A model generated the notes under the pieces. That model was not told the DNA's origin, searched no databases, and was given only the letters and a program-made list of their open reading frames with translations. From Gari tellinella (taxonomy: Eukaryota > Mollusca > Bivalvia > Cardiida > Psammobiidae), in the NCBI GenBank assembly GCA_922989275.2, contig OV277868.1, positions 14,566,291-14,630,290 of the forward strand: 64,000 bases of DNA, read 5' to 3'. The position numbers and the translations under genes are program-made. Positions 32,990 to 44,569 of the stretch are shown one piece after another; position 1 is the stretch's first letter; every line of letters begins with the position of its first letter.

Positions 32990-33195
32990 AATAAAACCTC
33001 TCTATCACGACCACTAAACTGTGTTAATTAGCAGGTGTTAAAAACATGTGAATGCTTAAAGAAAGGTGAACATAAAACAAGTTTCTGCAGAAGCTTTCAT
33101 GTTTAGGTTTATTTTGCTTTAAGCTTTCCCCTGTCTTTTTATGCAGTCAATTAGCCTTCAGTTTAGTGGTCGTTATAGAGAGGTTTTACAGTAGA
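32990..33195. mobile_element. pogo/Tigger-like MITE
   Basis: TIRs AAAACCTCTCTATCACGACC and GGTCGTTATAGAGAGGTTTT with CAG near the tips and TA neighbours (TACAG / CAGTA). About 200 bp, non-coding. Fragments of the same family at 11862 and 36535. Confidence 0.6.
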
Positions 33196-33404
33196 TTGAA
33201 TAATGATATAAGGACCAAACGCATCTACACCATTGATTTTGGTCTCAAAATCTACTATACTGCTACAGTTTTTACTTTTGATCGATCAACTCTGTCAAAC
33301 ACGAGTTTGCATTTTTTCTGAGGAATGTAATCCTTTTTTACATTAGCCGAGTTAAAGTTGAGATGATAGATGGTTATAGAAGGCAGTGTTATTTATATGC
33401 AAAT

Positions 33405-33469
33405 GAGAGAGAGAGACAAAGACAGAGACAGAGAGATCAAGACACACACATAGAGATAGGGAGACAGAG

Positions 33470-33511
<42 letters not shown>

Positions 33512-33881
33512 GAGAGATATATATAGACTAGCAGACTGAAAGAGTGAATAAAGACAAACAGACAGAAACAGATGCATGTAAACAGACAGAGGGTCAGTCA
33601 GACAGACAGACAGCTACGGTCAGTACTGTATACATGTCAACTACATTTTACTTGACCGAGCTTACTTTTTGGTCTTTTTTCATAAACAGAATTAAACCCT
33701 ATTTCAATTATATACATAAAATCAGGTTGGGTCACAAGTTCTACCAACTTAGAGACGGTCCTTCCCCTACAGTTTAACAAATACAAATTCTTTTTCGAGA
33801 GCGGGCATTAGTGAGCCAGAGAGAGAGAGAAATAAAGAAAGAGAGAGAGAGCGAGAGAGAGAAAGAGGGAGGGAGAGAGAG
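33405..33881. repeat. two GA/GATA-rich microsatellites
   Basis: 33405-33535 is (GA)n with (GATA)n and GACA variants; 33814-33881 is (GA)n with GAAA/GGGA variants. The 280 bp between them holds CAGACAGA repeats and otherwise unique sequence. Confidence 0.8.
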
Positions 33882-34333
33882 TATGTGTACAGGTGCCTCC
33901 ATAACCATTATACATACTCTCTCTCGTCAATTAAATACGTAAAGAAATTTATACAAATTTATACAAATAGCAAACATACATCTATGACGACCCGTGTCTG
34001 TAAACACCATATTGGATCTGCGATACTGTAACTGTGGAATTCTGAATGTCTACTGTCATCTCCAATCCATATGTGAAAATTTTAACGAGAGCACCGCAAG
34101 CGGTACATTATACACCCACTTGCAAAGAAATATGTAGTTTTATAAAAATTTATTCTAATCTGTAGACACTTAGAGCTCTGAGACCATAAACAATACTGAA
34201 ATAAAGCCTTTTCTAGCATATCTGAGTACACCAAGGGCAGATAACTCGACAAAAATGATCCAATTTCAATAATAATCAACCCTTTCATGAACTCATACTT
34301 CTATAAATATACGGTGGGCAAACATTATTACAA

Positions 34334-34860
34334 GAGGGCCTTAAGGCCCTAATATCGCTCACCTCTTGTACTGAAGCCTGATAGTTTTACCTTTCTGTTT
34401 CACCCATTTTAATCTAAATCCATTCAAATGTTTAGTATAGCATGTAAACAATTTTGGAATACAATCTCATAATTCTAGTATATATAGTAGAGTACATCAA
34501 GGGCTGATACCTAACTAGAGCCTTAACAAAACTGAAATGAAGCCTTTTCTAGCATTTCAAAGTATATCAAGGGCCGATAACTATTGCCACAATGATTAGA
34601 TTTCAACAATACTTGCACTAGCTGCTTCGAGAACTTATAGCTATATACATTGTGTGCAAGTATAATCAAAATCCATTGAAAACTGTAGTTGCAAGAGTGT
34701 TTATGCTTTTAGAAATGGCATTTTCAGCTAGGCAGATGATTCTTGACCTATTGGTCTGATTTCAACTATAATCACACTTATTCGAACTCTTATGGTAATA
34801 TACAATCTGAGGAAGTTTGAAAAAGACTGGATAAAAATTGTTGGCGTTAGAGTGTAATCA
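34334..34860 (+). repeat. 5' fragment of a tandem-core element, type G
   Basis: 5' hairpin GGGCC-TTAA-GGCCC then CTAATATCGCTCACCTC. The core recalls 41281-42900 (CATCAAGGGC.GATAACT) and 39748-41160 (GGCATTTTCAGC). No 3' terminus before unique sequence begins. Confidence 0.6.
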
Positions 34861-35884
34861 AAGCGCTGAAAGCGCTAAAGGCCTAGGGACTGGCATGATT
34901 AATGAACTTAAGAAATTGTAGTGATGATATAGAAACAAAACTTCTTTTTTAAATCCATTTCTACTAAGAAAATCACAATATTGTGCCAAACAGTTGTTCT
35001 CAGTACCCGGATGCCGATAGAGAGGTGCCGGGACGACTTTCAAAGTGACCCTGATCAGAAAAATGGTTTGTATATCTATTAGCCATCTGAAGGCTGGACG
35101 AAATAAAGAAAATATGGACGCTTTCGAAATTATCCGTCGTATGAAGACTGTAGAGGCATTTTCACAACTCAGGATTCAGTTCAGGAAACGAAATTTGGTT
35201 ATTTTTTGTTAGCATTGATATAATGCATTACTTGTAGTTGTTGTAAGGGTGTGAAACGCACGTGTATCGAATGAGCATCTTTCCATGTGTAGTGGCGAAA
35301 GTGAAAGTACTTAAGGAGACTTCGATAGTATACACATATGGCAGGGGTAACATGACATGACAACACACGTTGTGCGGTGTTTGGTTAAATACTAATCATT
35401 TTTATAAATATTTTATCGACTCTGCGTGTAAAATTGCATATGTAAAACAATTGAACGTGTTTTGTGTTACTGTACTTCAAATATGAGCTTATTTTTACAT
35501 GCCCTGTGCAATAGATTAGATCTATATTGTATTGCATTTGTTTTGAAATGGTAATTTTTAAGCATGTCGAGTTTGGGTTGTTACTAATATTAGTCCTGTG
35601 TTTTAATTCCAGGATGAGCACCAGCACTGAGGAGGCTCACACCTATAGCCAAGGCATGAACGAAAGAAAATATATGATGAAATGTGCAAACATGGGCTAG
35701 AGACCAGCCTGCCGGAGATGTCCAAATGGCAACAGAAGTGGTGAAAGATGAAAGAGATAAAGATTTTCAATCACCAATTGAATAGCACAGAAACAAAACA
35801 AGCATCCGACATAAATATTTGATTGCTTTATGTTGTGTAATTTCAGATCTCGTATCATTTCAAAATGTGACATGTCTAACCATT
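34861..35884. other. mostly unique DNA with weak plus-strand coding hints
   Basis: About 1 kb without repeat matches. 35115-35220 has a start codon and 32 open codons (MDAFEIIRRMKTVEAFSQLR...). A TTTTAATTCCAG acceptor at 35614 precedes MSTSTEEAHTYSQGMNERKY, whose continuation YDEMCKHGLETSLPEMSK requires a frame change. These may be fragments of a small gene or chance; no family recognised. Confidence 0.2.
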
Positions 35885-36331
35885 TAATGCATAGTTGTTT
35901 GCAGTATTGAAGACAAACTGTTGCTTAAAGCAGACTGAAAGTAAAGCAGAGTTATTCAATAACATATTACAACCAATGAAAATTTGGCAATCTCTTTTAG
36001 AGTTACATAATAAGCTAGAACACCAAACAGCTCAGAACTCTGGATCTTCGTTATTTGCAAATAGTTTTCTGGTTTTGTTGTTGTTGTTCTGTATACTTTT
36101 AGCCCTATACTATATAGCCTGTTTCAAGGTTTGAAGTCAGGTGATAACTTAAAGCAGATTGAAGGTAAAGCAAAATGCTTTATTTTAGCCTGTTTAAGGC
36201 TATTATCTGTGAGAATATAGAAAACATTTTTTATGATACCTATCCATAACTTTATAAATTGGAACTATTTTCTTCCTTGGAGGAATAAATTGATTGCATG
36301 AAAATAAGTATATATGGAGTAAAGAGTTTAT
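35885..36331. mobile_element. two degraded TTAA-type MITE fragments
   Basis: 35885-35950 and 36085-36331 match the MITE halves (CTTAAAGCAGACTGAAAGTA; CTTAAAGCAGATTGAAGGTA; GGAACTATTTTCTTCCTTGG...GGAGTAAAGAGTTTA). About 130 bp of other sequence separates them. Confidence 0.55.
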
Positions 36332-36560
36332 CTACATAATCATTGTATTTAGATTTAAGAAATAACCTCCCTTTTATGACCACCAAAAAGAAGGCTAATT
36401 GATTGTATGAAAGAGGGGTTTCAAACAACAGCAAGTTGAAAATCAAACACATCTCTTTAATGAGCTTGCTGTTTTTCTTTCATCTTGCTTTAATCTGTCA
36501 CATGCCTTAAACACAAAATAATTAACACACTTTAGTGGTTGCAATAGAGAGGGTTTACTC
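36332..36560. mobile_element. degraded pogo/Tigger-like MITE
   Basis: CTTTAGTGGTTGCAATAGAG and AGGGTTTACT (36532-36557) match the right TIR of 32990-33195; the left TIR is decayed around 36361 (ATAACCTCCCTTTTATGACC). Confidence 0.45.
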
Positions 36561-36775
36561 TGTGAGAGTGTTGATGAAGAACCATATTGGTAATAGTTCT
36601 AGGAGGGAAATTTCAAAGAGAAAGACAGAAAATTATATCAATATATTTACTCAACAAAAATAATACAAAGTATTAAAAAGTTAATTTGCATACAGTATAA
36701 AGTATTTAAAACTCGTTCACAAACTAGTGATTTTTTTTAAAGAGAACTAGACCTATCACAAATGGTGATTCATAC

Positions 36776-36915
36776 CCGCAGTAGGGTCTTGTCACCAGAG
36801 GTAAATGTTTCAGGATAAAGTTGATGTGTGCACTTAAGTGCTCCCTTTGTAATGAAAGATAAATGTTCATTTCGAATATGTAGCTGTATTTTGAGGGACC
36901 ATTGATTGAAATCCT
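36776..36915 (-). CDS. UNC13-like gene, most upstream exon recognised
   Basis: Internal exon of an UNC13-family (UNC13D/BAIAP3/unc-13-4B type) exocytosis regulator. Reading on the minus strand, a CTTCAG acceptor is followed by 140 nt (2 nt plus 46 codons) and a GTATGA donor. The peptide starts DFNQWSLKIQL and ends FTSGDKTLLR. From my knowledge of the family it fits the stretch before MHD1 where a helix with a conserved W leads to a 'YP...LLR' block. The exon ends in phase 0, matching the next exon at 32747. The start is a phase 1 junction, so an upstream exon must supply one base; I could not find it. Annotated as one of seven exons of the same gene. Confidence 0.7.
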
Positions 36916-37076
36916 CTGAAGACAGGTTGTAGCTTAATGCAGCTCAAAGTGCAGAACTGAGTTCCTGTCTTGTATAAAGCTTTTTTTAATTACGTTTGAG
37001 GTGCATTTAGCTGCAACCTGTATAAAAGAAAGCTGATAAGACAACAATGTCGGGCGATATGCGCACACATGGGTTA

Positions 37077-37329
37077 ATCAACCCATTACTCCTTATCCCG
37101 TTTCTAGTTTTGAAGATATAAGACCGCTTAAAGCAGGATGAAAGTAAAGGAGAATGCATCTTAAGGGGCATTCTGCTTTACTTTCAGCCTGCTTTAAGCT
37201 ATTATCTGCTAGAATATAGAAAATATTTCCTATGATTTTTATTTGAGACAGTATAAATTGAAAGTATTTTCTTCAGTGGATGAATTAATTAAAGACGTAA
37301 AAAGGTGTATTGATGGAGTAATGGGTTAA
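37077..37329. mobile_element. TTAA-type palindromic MITE
   Basis: ATCAACCCATTACTCCTTAT at the left, palindrome AATGCATCTTAAGGGGCATT, right end GATGGAGTAATGGGTTAA (TTAA 37326-37329). Confidence 0.7.
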
Positions 37330-37505
37330 AGCCATAATGAATCGAATGTAGATCTAAGATCAATTAAATAGAAACTGTATGATCTGGATCTAAGCTCATG
37401 TGATGGAAAAGTTCTTTACAGTATACAGTATGTACTTGGAAAGGTCTACCCTTTGTAATGCACATCACTTGTGGCAGTAAAAAATGAGTTATTCATGCTA
37501 TATAG

Positions 37506-37570
37506 GCAAACAGTTTGGATCCAAATAAGACACTGAGTATACGTATTGTCTCATTTGGACCCAATCTGTT
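37506..37570. repeat. GGATCC hairpin repeat
   Basis: AAACAGTTTGGATCCAAATA pairs with TTTGGACCCAATCTGTTT. Same hairpin class as 1375-1436, 19648-19710, 20333-20403, 56119-56172 and 56511-56575. Confidence 0.6.
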
Positions 37571-37979
37571 TCAATGACAGTGACAATTGTTTCACAAAAC
37601 AACCCAGTGCGTGTTCAGTTGTGCGTGTTTCAATTTTTGTCTTCTGTTACATAAATGATGTTTGTTCCTAGAAAATTACAATAAATACTTATATATCAAT
37701 TTACACTTCTGCTTTTTGCTGATTAAATCCAATGAATAAATCAAATGATGTTCAGTAAACTCTGAAACCTCTTAAAACTGAACACTAATGCAGCATTATA
37801 AGAATGCAGAATGCTATAAAGGCTTTGTGCAACACTACCTAAACTCATTAAGCAACCATCTGTTACAAATATACATGTACACTGTATATGTATTTTTAAC
37901 ACTTATTGTTTTGGTTTTCAGAGGTTCTACTGTACATCAAAATAATTATTATGTCAGAACTCCATGTAGCTATGTTGAT

Positions 37980-38130
37980 GGCTTCTTTTCAGGGCCTCGT
38001 CCAGATTCACTCCGTCAAACTTTAGTTCGAAGTATATGTCTGGTTCTCGCAGACTCGTTGTATTAAATCAGGCTCCATAGCACCAGGTTGGCCGAAAGTT
38101 CTCAACTTTGTTCTTCTCGTCAGGTAAAAA
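37980..38130 (-). other. coding-like stretch with an in-frame TGA
   Basis: After a TATATTTTCAG acceptor (minus strand) one frame reads FLPDEKNKVENFRPTWCYGA, then TGA, then FNTTSLREPDIYFELKFDG and VNLDEALKRSHQHS. Composition looks protein-like on both sides of the stop. The frame does not match the phase of the candidate start exon 38473-38519 and no good donor follows. It may be a decayed exon, a sequencing error, or coincidence. Confidence 0.25.
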
Positions 38131-38472
38131 GTCTGAAAATATATGATAATAAACTTCATTACAACGGGTTCGCTATCCGGGACGAATTTATTATAATAAT
38201 AAAGATCTCAATGAAACACTTGGGTCTCTACATCTCCGCGACGCCAAAAACCACAGATCCAAAACAAAAGCACCGCCCACCACTATACAGAGTGAAATAC
38301 ATGTATTTATAACGCGTTTAATTGAGTTATCTAATGATTCCAGTACAACCAAAGAAAGTTTACAACTTCTTTCAATCATTTCGCTAATGGCTTCACACTA
38401 TCCTGCAGTAAACACCGGGTCGTATTTCTACTTTCATTTTCGATCTAAACACGCTACGGTTTGTACACATAC

Positions 38473-38519
38473 CTTTTGAAAAGCTCGCTTATCCTTCTTA
38501 ACTTGTTAAAGTCTGGCAT
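38473..38519 (-). CDS. candidate start-codon exon (unassigned)
   Basis: On the minus strand GTAAAGAAATGCC gives a favourable start context. The frame reads MPDFNKLRRISELFK plus AG, then a strong donor GTATGT. It is a plausible 47-nt first exon ending in phase 2. It could be an alternative 5' start of the UNC13-like gene, since it lies just upstream on the same strand, but I cannot connect it in phase with 36776-36915 without another exon. It could also belong to another gene or be chance. Confidence 0.3.
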
Positions 38520-38749
38520 TTCTTTACCTGAATTCGATTTTTAACTCGGAATTAGTTAAAGAACCGAAATTCGTTTCGATTCTGTCAGTTACATGTATCG
38601 GTGTAGATTCGTAGATTGTGTTGATATTTAATATATTTTGTGTTCGGTTACACAGCGCATCAACAGGTAAGGGCTTCCATAAGTTGACATGAAAAATCCT
38701 AAGATTTCTAAATTTGCATCTTTCAATTGCGGTTTAACGAATCGTACCT

Positions 38750-38872
38750 TTACCCCATGACCATTTTCTTGTTTTGTTGACATGCGACTACTTAAAGCAG
38801 GCTATAAGTAAAGCAGAATGCGCCTTATGGCGCATTCTGCTTTACTTTCAGCCTGCTTAAAGCTACCATGAA
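38750..38872. mobile_element. half of a TTAA-type MITE
   Basis: CTTTACCCCATGACCATTTT followed by the palindrome AATGCGCCTTATGGCGCATT and the 'agcctgcttaaagctaccat' arm; the right TIR is missing. The central TTAA is mutated to TTAT. Confidence 0.6.
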
Positions 38873-38876
38873 CTGG

Positions 38877-38931
38877 GGAAAAATCCGGAGATTTAGGAAA
38901 AATCCGGAGATTTAGGAAAAATCCGGAGAAA
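38877..38931. repeat. 19-bp tandem repeat, three units
   Basis: AAAAATCCGGAGATTTAGG occurs twice, followed by AAAAATCCGGAGAAATGGC, immediately after the MITE fragment. Confidence 0.8.
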
Positions 38932-38999
38932 TGGCAGCCCTGACAGGTAATAAACAAAAGAATGTGCCACTGTGCTGCCAGCGGTAGAATCGGGCGTAG

Positions 39000-39715
39000 A
39001 TAATTCACTACTAGTCCCCATTATACATACGGGCTATTCGCAATTACATAATTAACACATGGATGCATAGTGCAATGATTTATGTTAGATATCGACATGG
39101 TCTCTGGAGTGTGTTTACATCGACTTGCTTATAGGAAGAAGCTATCTTCATTCTGATTGGCTACTTAACATTCGGGATTATTTTACGTGGAATCACTCCG
39201 CTGTCGGTTCTACCTGGACTATGTTTAAACGCTGGTAGGCGGTAAATGGGCGATTGGCAATAGGATTCCTTCTTATTTTAATAGCCCTTACTCTCAAGAC
39301 GAAAACGCCACAAGCTTGATTAATGCATATATATAAACAACCATTATCGTTTTATTCACGAAAAACGTCGATTACACATGGTTGTTAAGGCTTTTAACGA
39401 ATAGTGCAAAAACACGGCCACAATCTTTCCCCAAAAAGAAGGTATTTTGGTGTTTTTGATGTAAAGTTTTTGTTCACCCCGAGGGAGCCTTCAATCTGCT
39501 GTATAAAAACGGAGTCAGCTTGATTTATCCTTTTAAATCCACAGCCTGATGCCATTTTCTCATGATATTATGTAGCGTTTCAATGAATAAGGTAAAAAGA
39601 AAGCCACAAGCTTTTTCTGAAAAAAGTATTTTTGGGTTTTAGCAGCATAAATGTTGTGTGCCGTGACGGCTACGTGAAGGACGAAGTTGGTATACCGACT
39701 ACGGCCTTACGGGCC
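39000..39715. other. unique stretch, no gene recognised
   Basis: About 700 bp lacking repeat matches to the rest of the window. No splice-bounded coding frame was convincing on either strand. Confidence 0.4.
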
Positions 39716-41273
39716 CTAACGGGCCCTAGGCCAAAAACCGTTAAATATGGCATTTTCAGCAATTCAAAGGTAGATAAATCCTGACCTATTCATCCGATTT
39801 AAACCATAATCGAACTCATCTGAACTCTTATGGTCATACACAATCTGAGCAAGTTTGAGAAAGATTGGATAAATATTGTGGCCGCTCAAGTGTAAACACC
39901 CTTAAATAGGGCATTTTCAGCAATTCAAAGGTAGATAACTCACGACCTATTAGTCTGATTTCACCCATAATCAAACTCATCCGAACTCTTATGGTCATAC
40001 ATAATCTGAGCAAGTTTTAGATAGATTGGATTAAAATTGTGGCCTCTAGAGTGTAAACACTGTTAAATATGGCATTTTCAGCAATTCAAAGGTAGATAAC
40101 TCCTGACCTATTAGTCAGATTTCAACCATAATCAAACTCATTCGAACTCTTATGGTAATATACAATCTGAGCAAGTCTGAGAAAGATTAAATGAATATTG
40201 TGGTCTCTAGAGTGTAAACACTGTTAAATATGGCATTTTCAGCAATTCAAAGGTAGATAACTCCTGACCTATTAGTCAGATTTCAACCATAATCGAACTC
40301 ATCCGAACTCTTATGGTCATATACAATCTGAGCAAGTTTGAGAAAGATTGGATAAATATTGTGGCCGCTAGAGTGTAAACACCCTTAAATAGGGCATTTT
40401 CAGCAATTCAAAGGTAGATAACTCCTGACCTATTTGTCAGATTTCAACCATAATCAAACTCATCCGAACTCTTATGGTCATATACAATCTGAGCAAGTTT
40501 GAGAAAGATTGGATAAATATTGTGGCCGCTAGAGTGTAAACACCCTTAAATAGGGCATTTTCAGCAATTCAAAGGTAGATAACTCCTGACCTATTAGTCA
40601 GATTTCAACCATAATCAAACTCATCCGAACTCTTATGGTCATACACAATCTGAGCAAGTTTTAGAAAGATTAAATGAATATTGTGGCCGCTAGAGTGTAA
40701 ACACCCTTAAATAGGGCATTTTCAGCAATTCAAAGGTAGATAACTCCTGACCTATTAGTCAGATTTCAACCATAATCAAACTCATCTGAACTCTTATGGT
40801 CATACACAATCTGAGCAAGTTTTAGATAGATTGGATTAAAATTGTGGCCTCTAGAGTGTAAACACTGTTAAATATGGCATTTTCAGCAATTCAAAGGTAG
40901 ATAACTCCTGACCTATTGGTCTGATTTCAACCATAATCAAACTCATCCGAACTCTTATAGTAATATACAATATGAGCAAGTCTGAGAAAGATTAAATGAA
41001 TATTGTGGTCTCTAGAGTGTAAACACTGTTAAATATGGCATTTTCAGCAATTCAAAGGTAGATAACTCCTGACCTATTAGTCCGATTTCAACCATAATCG
41101 AACTCATCCGAACTCTTATGGTAATATACAATCTGAGCAAGTTTGAGAAAGATTGGATAAATATTGTGGCCTCTAGAGTGTAAACACTAAAATTGTTGAC
41201 GACGGACGACGGACGACGAACGACGGACATTCAAGGATTGCAAAAGCTCACCCTGAGCTAGCTCAGGTGAGCT
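39716..41273 (+). repeat. tandem-core element, 161-bp units (type J)
   Basis: Near the start, TTACGGGCCCTAACGGGCCCTAGG. Then about nine 161-bp units with GGCATTTTCAGCAATTCAAA and GACCTATTAGTCAGATTTCA, a GACGGACGAC microsatellite, and a 3' hairpin AGCTCACCCTGAGC/GCTCAGGTGAGCT ending 41273. The 5' hairpin-plus-CGCTCACC end is not evident. Confidence 0.75.
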
Positions 41274-42996
41274 AAAAATCCATTCTAAACTGTAGTTGCT
41301 AAGTGTGTTAACACACTGTCAAATAAGCCTTTTATAGCATATTTGAGTGCACGAAGGGCAGATAACTATGTAACCAAATATCAAATAAATCTCAAACTTA
41401 ATCAGCTTCAGATCTTGATGCATACAACCTTTCTGTGAAGTTTCATTAATATCCTTCAAATGGTTTCTAAGAAAACTCTGGACAAGCTTTTTATAGCATA
41501 CTTGAGTACATCAAGGGCAGATTACTCTGTAACTAAAATTTGAATATTTACAATCGCCCCATTCAATTCCATTGACAAAAAGTGTGTTCATTTCATATAA
41601 ACACCAATTTTCGAGAGGGCGGGACTTGTGGAAAAGTTTCGAAGGGGAGGTGGGGCATATGCAGTTTTCATTCGCGAATTAATATTTGGAACTTTGGGCA
41701 GCAAACATTTGGCGGATTTTTTCAAAATTTGTTCTCAACCGATCTATGCCTTCCTACTAGTGGATCCCAGATGATTCCCGACTAATATTCTTCTTTATAA
41801 ATGAGATAAATTGCAAGAAAATTGACATAAGAATCTACCTTATAAACAACGGCCTATACCTACGTTTCTTTATGACAATAAAACCCCGATATATTTATCC
41901 TACTTTAAAATTACGTCACTTCTAATGACGTCATAAATCGGCATTTTTCGCGCCAAACTGTCAAGTTGTTGACAATGGAACTTATTTTTTCTGCTTTCGA
42001 ATGTACACAGATTCAGTAAATCGGTCATGGCTGTTCCTTATAGGTTACACATTATTCGTCTTATCGACCTCTAATATGGATTAAACATACATGCGTACTG
42101 ACAAAATGCTTATCTAATGTTAGAAATTACAGCAAATATATTGTAAATATAAGAAATGAACTGATTTTTTTCGGCGTTCAAGCGAAATGAACGACAGAAA
42201 ATCATTGGCAAATTTACCATGAATCGCTAGCGCGATTCATGGTATTTGCCGAAATTTTCTGTCGTTCATTTCGCTTGAACGCCAAAATAAATCAGTTCAT
42301 TTCTTAAATAAACCTTAAACTCAACTCAGCTTTAGATCTTGATGCATTTAACATTTATGTGAAGTTTCATTAATATCCCTCAAATTGTTTTCCCACAAAA
42401 CTCCGGACAAGCTTTGTATAGCACATTTGAGTACATTGAGGGCAGATAACTCTGTAACGAAAATTTGTATGAATCTCAAACTCGACTCAGCTTTAGATCT
42501 TGTTGCATTTAGCATTTGTGTGAAGTTTCATTAATATCCCTCAAATAGTTTTCCCAAAAACCTCCGGACAAGCTTTTTATAGCATATTTGAGTACATCAA
42601 GGGCAGATAACTCTGTAACGAAAATTTGAATGAGCCTCAAACTCAACTCAGCTTTAGATCTTGATGCATATAACATTTGTGTGAAGTTTCATTAATATCC
42701 CTGAAAAAGGTTCCTACAAACCTCTGGACAAGCTTTTTATAGCACATTTGCATACATCAAGGGCAGATAACTCTGTAACAAAAATTTGTATGAACCTCAA
42801 ACTCGACTCAGCTTTAGATCTTGATGCATATAACATTTGTGTGAAGTTTCATTAATATCCATAAAATGGTTTTCCGGAAAAACTCTGGACAAACAAAATG
42901 TTGACGGACGGACGAACGAACGGACGGACAGACAGACGAACGAATGGACAGGGCCACGCCGATATACGACCACCTTTAGAGGTGGGCGTATAAAAA
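41274..42996 (+). repeat. tandem-core element with CCACC hairpin end (type K), interrupted
   Basis: About five ~160-bp units with CAGCTTTAGATCTTGATGCA and AGGGCAGATAACTCTGTAAC, a GACGGACGAACG microsatellite, and a terminal hairpin ATACGACCACC-TTTA-GAGGTGGGCGTAT plus AAAAA (42963-42996). One unit is interrupted by 41546-42308. Confidence 0.7.
41546..42308. mobile_element. palindrome-ended element, copy 2
   Basis: Inserted in a type K unit (the uninterrupted units show AAAATTTGAATGAACCTCAA). Its right end is a long inverted repeat (42155-42306): AAATGAACTGATTTTTTTCG arm, GAATCGCTAGCGCGATTC centre, matching arm GCTTGAACGCC...CAGTTCATTTC. Homologous in inverse to 10866-11345. Confidence 0.7.
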
Positions 42997-42999
42997 GAA

Positions 43000-44234
43000 C
43001 AAGAGCCCCATGGGGCATATTTCGCTCACCTGAGAATAGCTGAAAAAATGGAGATAATAATTTATGTCCAGGACTGACCTAGATATGCAACAGACCGGAA
43101 CAATTTGAACAAAGTATGTAAAGTATATTTAAAAGTGTCACCATACCGAATATAAAAGCTCTGGCCATATTAGTGTCAGAGAAGAAGACGTTTGAAATTT
43201 TCTCTATATAACTCTATGTAAAACTGTGACCACAGGGGGGCGCAAATTTTGACCCCAGGGGCATAATTTGAACAAATTTGATAGAGGACCTGTAGGCGAT
43301 GCTATGTGCCAAATATCTAAGCTTTGGCCCTTGTAGTTTCAGACAAGAAGATTTTTAAAGTTTTCAATGAAAAAAATCTATTTTTAGCTCCTGTGACCTA
43401 GTTATGCAACCGACCAGAACCATTTGAAAAATTTTGGTATAGGACATCTAGAAGTGTCACCATGTCAAATATCAAAGCTCTGGCCATATTAGTTTCAGAA
43501 AAGAAGACGTTTGAAAATTTCACTATATAACTCTATGTAAAACTGTGACCCCCGGGGCGGGGCCAATTTCGACCCCAGGGGCATAATTTGAACAAACTTG
43601 ATAGAGGACCTGTAGGCGATGCTATGTGCCAAATATCTAAGCTCTGGCCTTTGTAGTTTCAGACAAGAAGATTTTTTAAGTTTTCAATGAAAAAAATCTA
43701 TTTTTAGCTCCTGTGACCTAGTTATGCAACCAACCAGAACTGTTTGAACAATTTTGGTATAGGACATCTAGATGTGTCACCATGCCAAATATCAAAGCTC
43801 TGGCCACATTAGTTTCAGAGTAGAAGAAGTTTGAAAATTTCACTATATAACTCCATGTAAATCTGTGACCCCCGGGGCGGGGCCAATTTTCACCCCAGGG
43901 GCATAATTTGAACAAACTTGATAGAGGACCTGTAGATGATGCTATGTGCCAAATATCTAAGCTCTGGCCCTTGCAGTTTTTGACAAGAAGATTTTTTAAG
44001 ATTTCCTTATTTTTTCACTTTGGTTGCCATGGCAACCAGAGTTCTGCATTGTTTTTAATTGTTTGAACAAATTTGAAAGAGCTTGACCCAAGGAACATTT
44101 CTGTAAAGTTTGTTTGAATTCTGTCAAGTGGTATAGGAGGAGATGTCATTTGAAGCAATTGTTAACGACGACGGACGACGACGGACACGGGGCCATCCCA
44201 ATAGCTGACCTTGAGCCTTTGGCTCAGGTGAGTT
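43000..44234 (+). repeat. tandem-core element, type A (complete)
   Basis: CAAGAGCCCCATGGGGCATA start placed directly behind the A-tail of the type K element; three core units; X-box GTTGCCATGGCAAC at 44023-44036; 3' hairpin GCTGACC...GGTGAGTT with two changes from consensus. Confidence 0.8.
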
Positions 44235-44569
44235 AAAAACAGGTGGTTTCGCGTTCTTTGCATGCAAAGTACATTCCAAAACTAGATTATCTTATTGAAT
44301 TAAAAGAGTAAACAAAGTCTTCATCATTCATATACATATATTTGAAAAGATTATTTTTATAAATATGGTAATTAACGGTATAGATACTTATCCTCAGTGT
44401 ATGATAGGGATCTACTAGAATTATTAAACAACTTTTCGTTTACTTTCATTCTAAATAACTATAATGTTGATGACATCTAAATTTAAAATGTATTTTCTGG
44501 TTTTGAGATGATCGCTTACAATGTGCATAATACGTATAGATATAGATTTTACATCCATGCAGATAAGAA
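44235..44569. other. unique stretch, nothing recognised
   Basis: About 335 bp of AT-rich sequence between two elements; no coding frame or repeat match seen. Confidence 0.5.

Noticed and set aside
37788..38066. 92-codon plus-strand ORF
   Set aside because: Starts in repeat-like AT-rich DNA and overlaps the more protein-like minus-strand frame; no motif.
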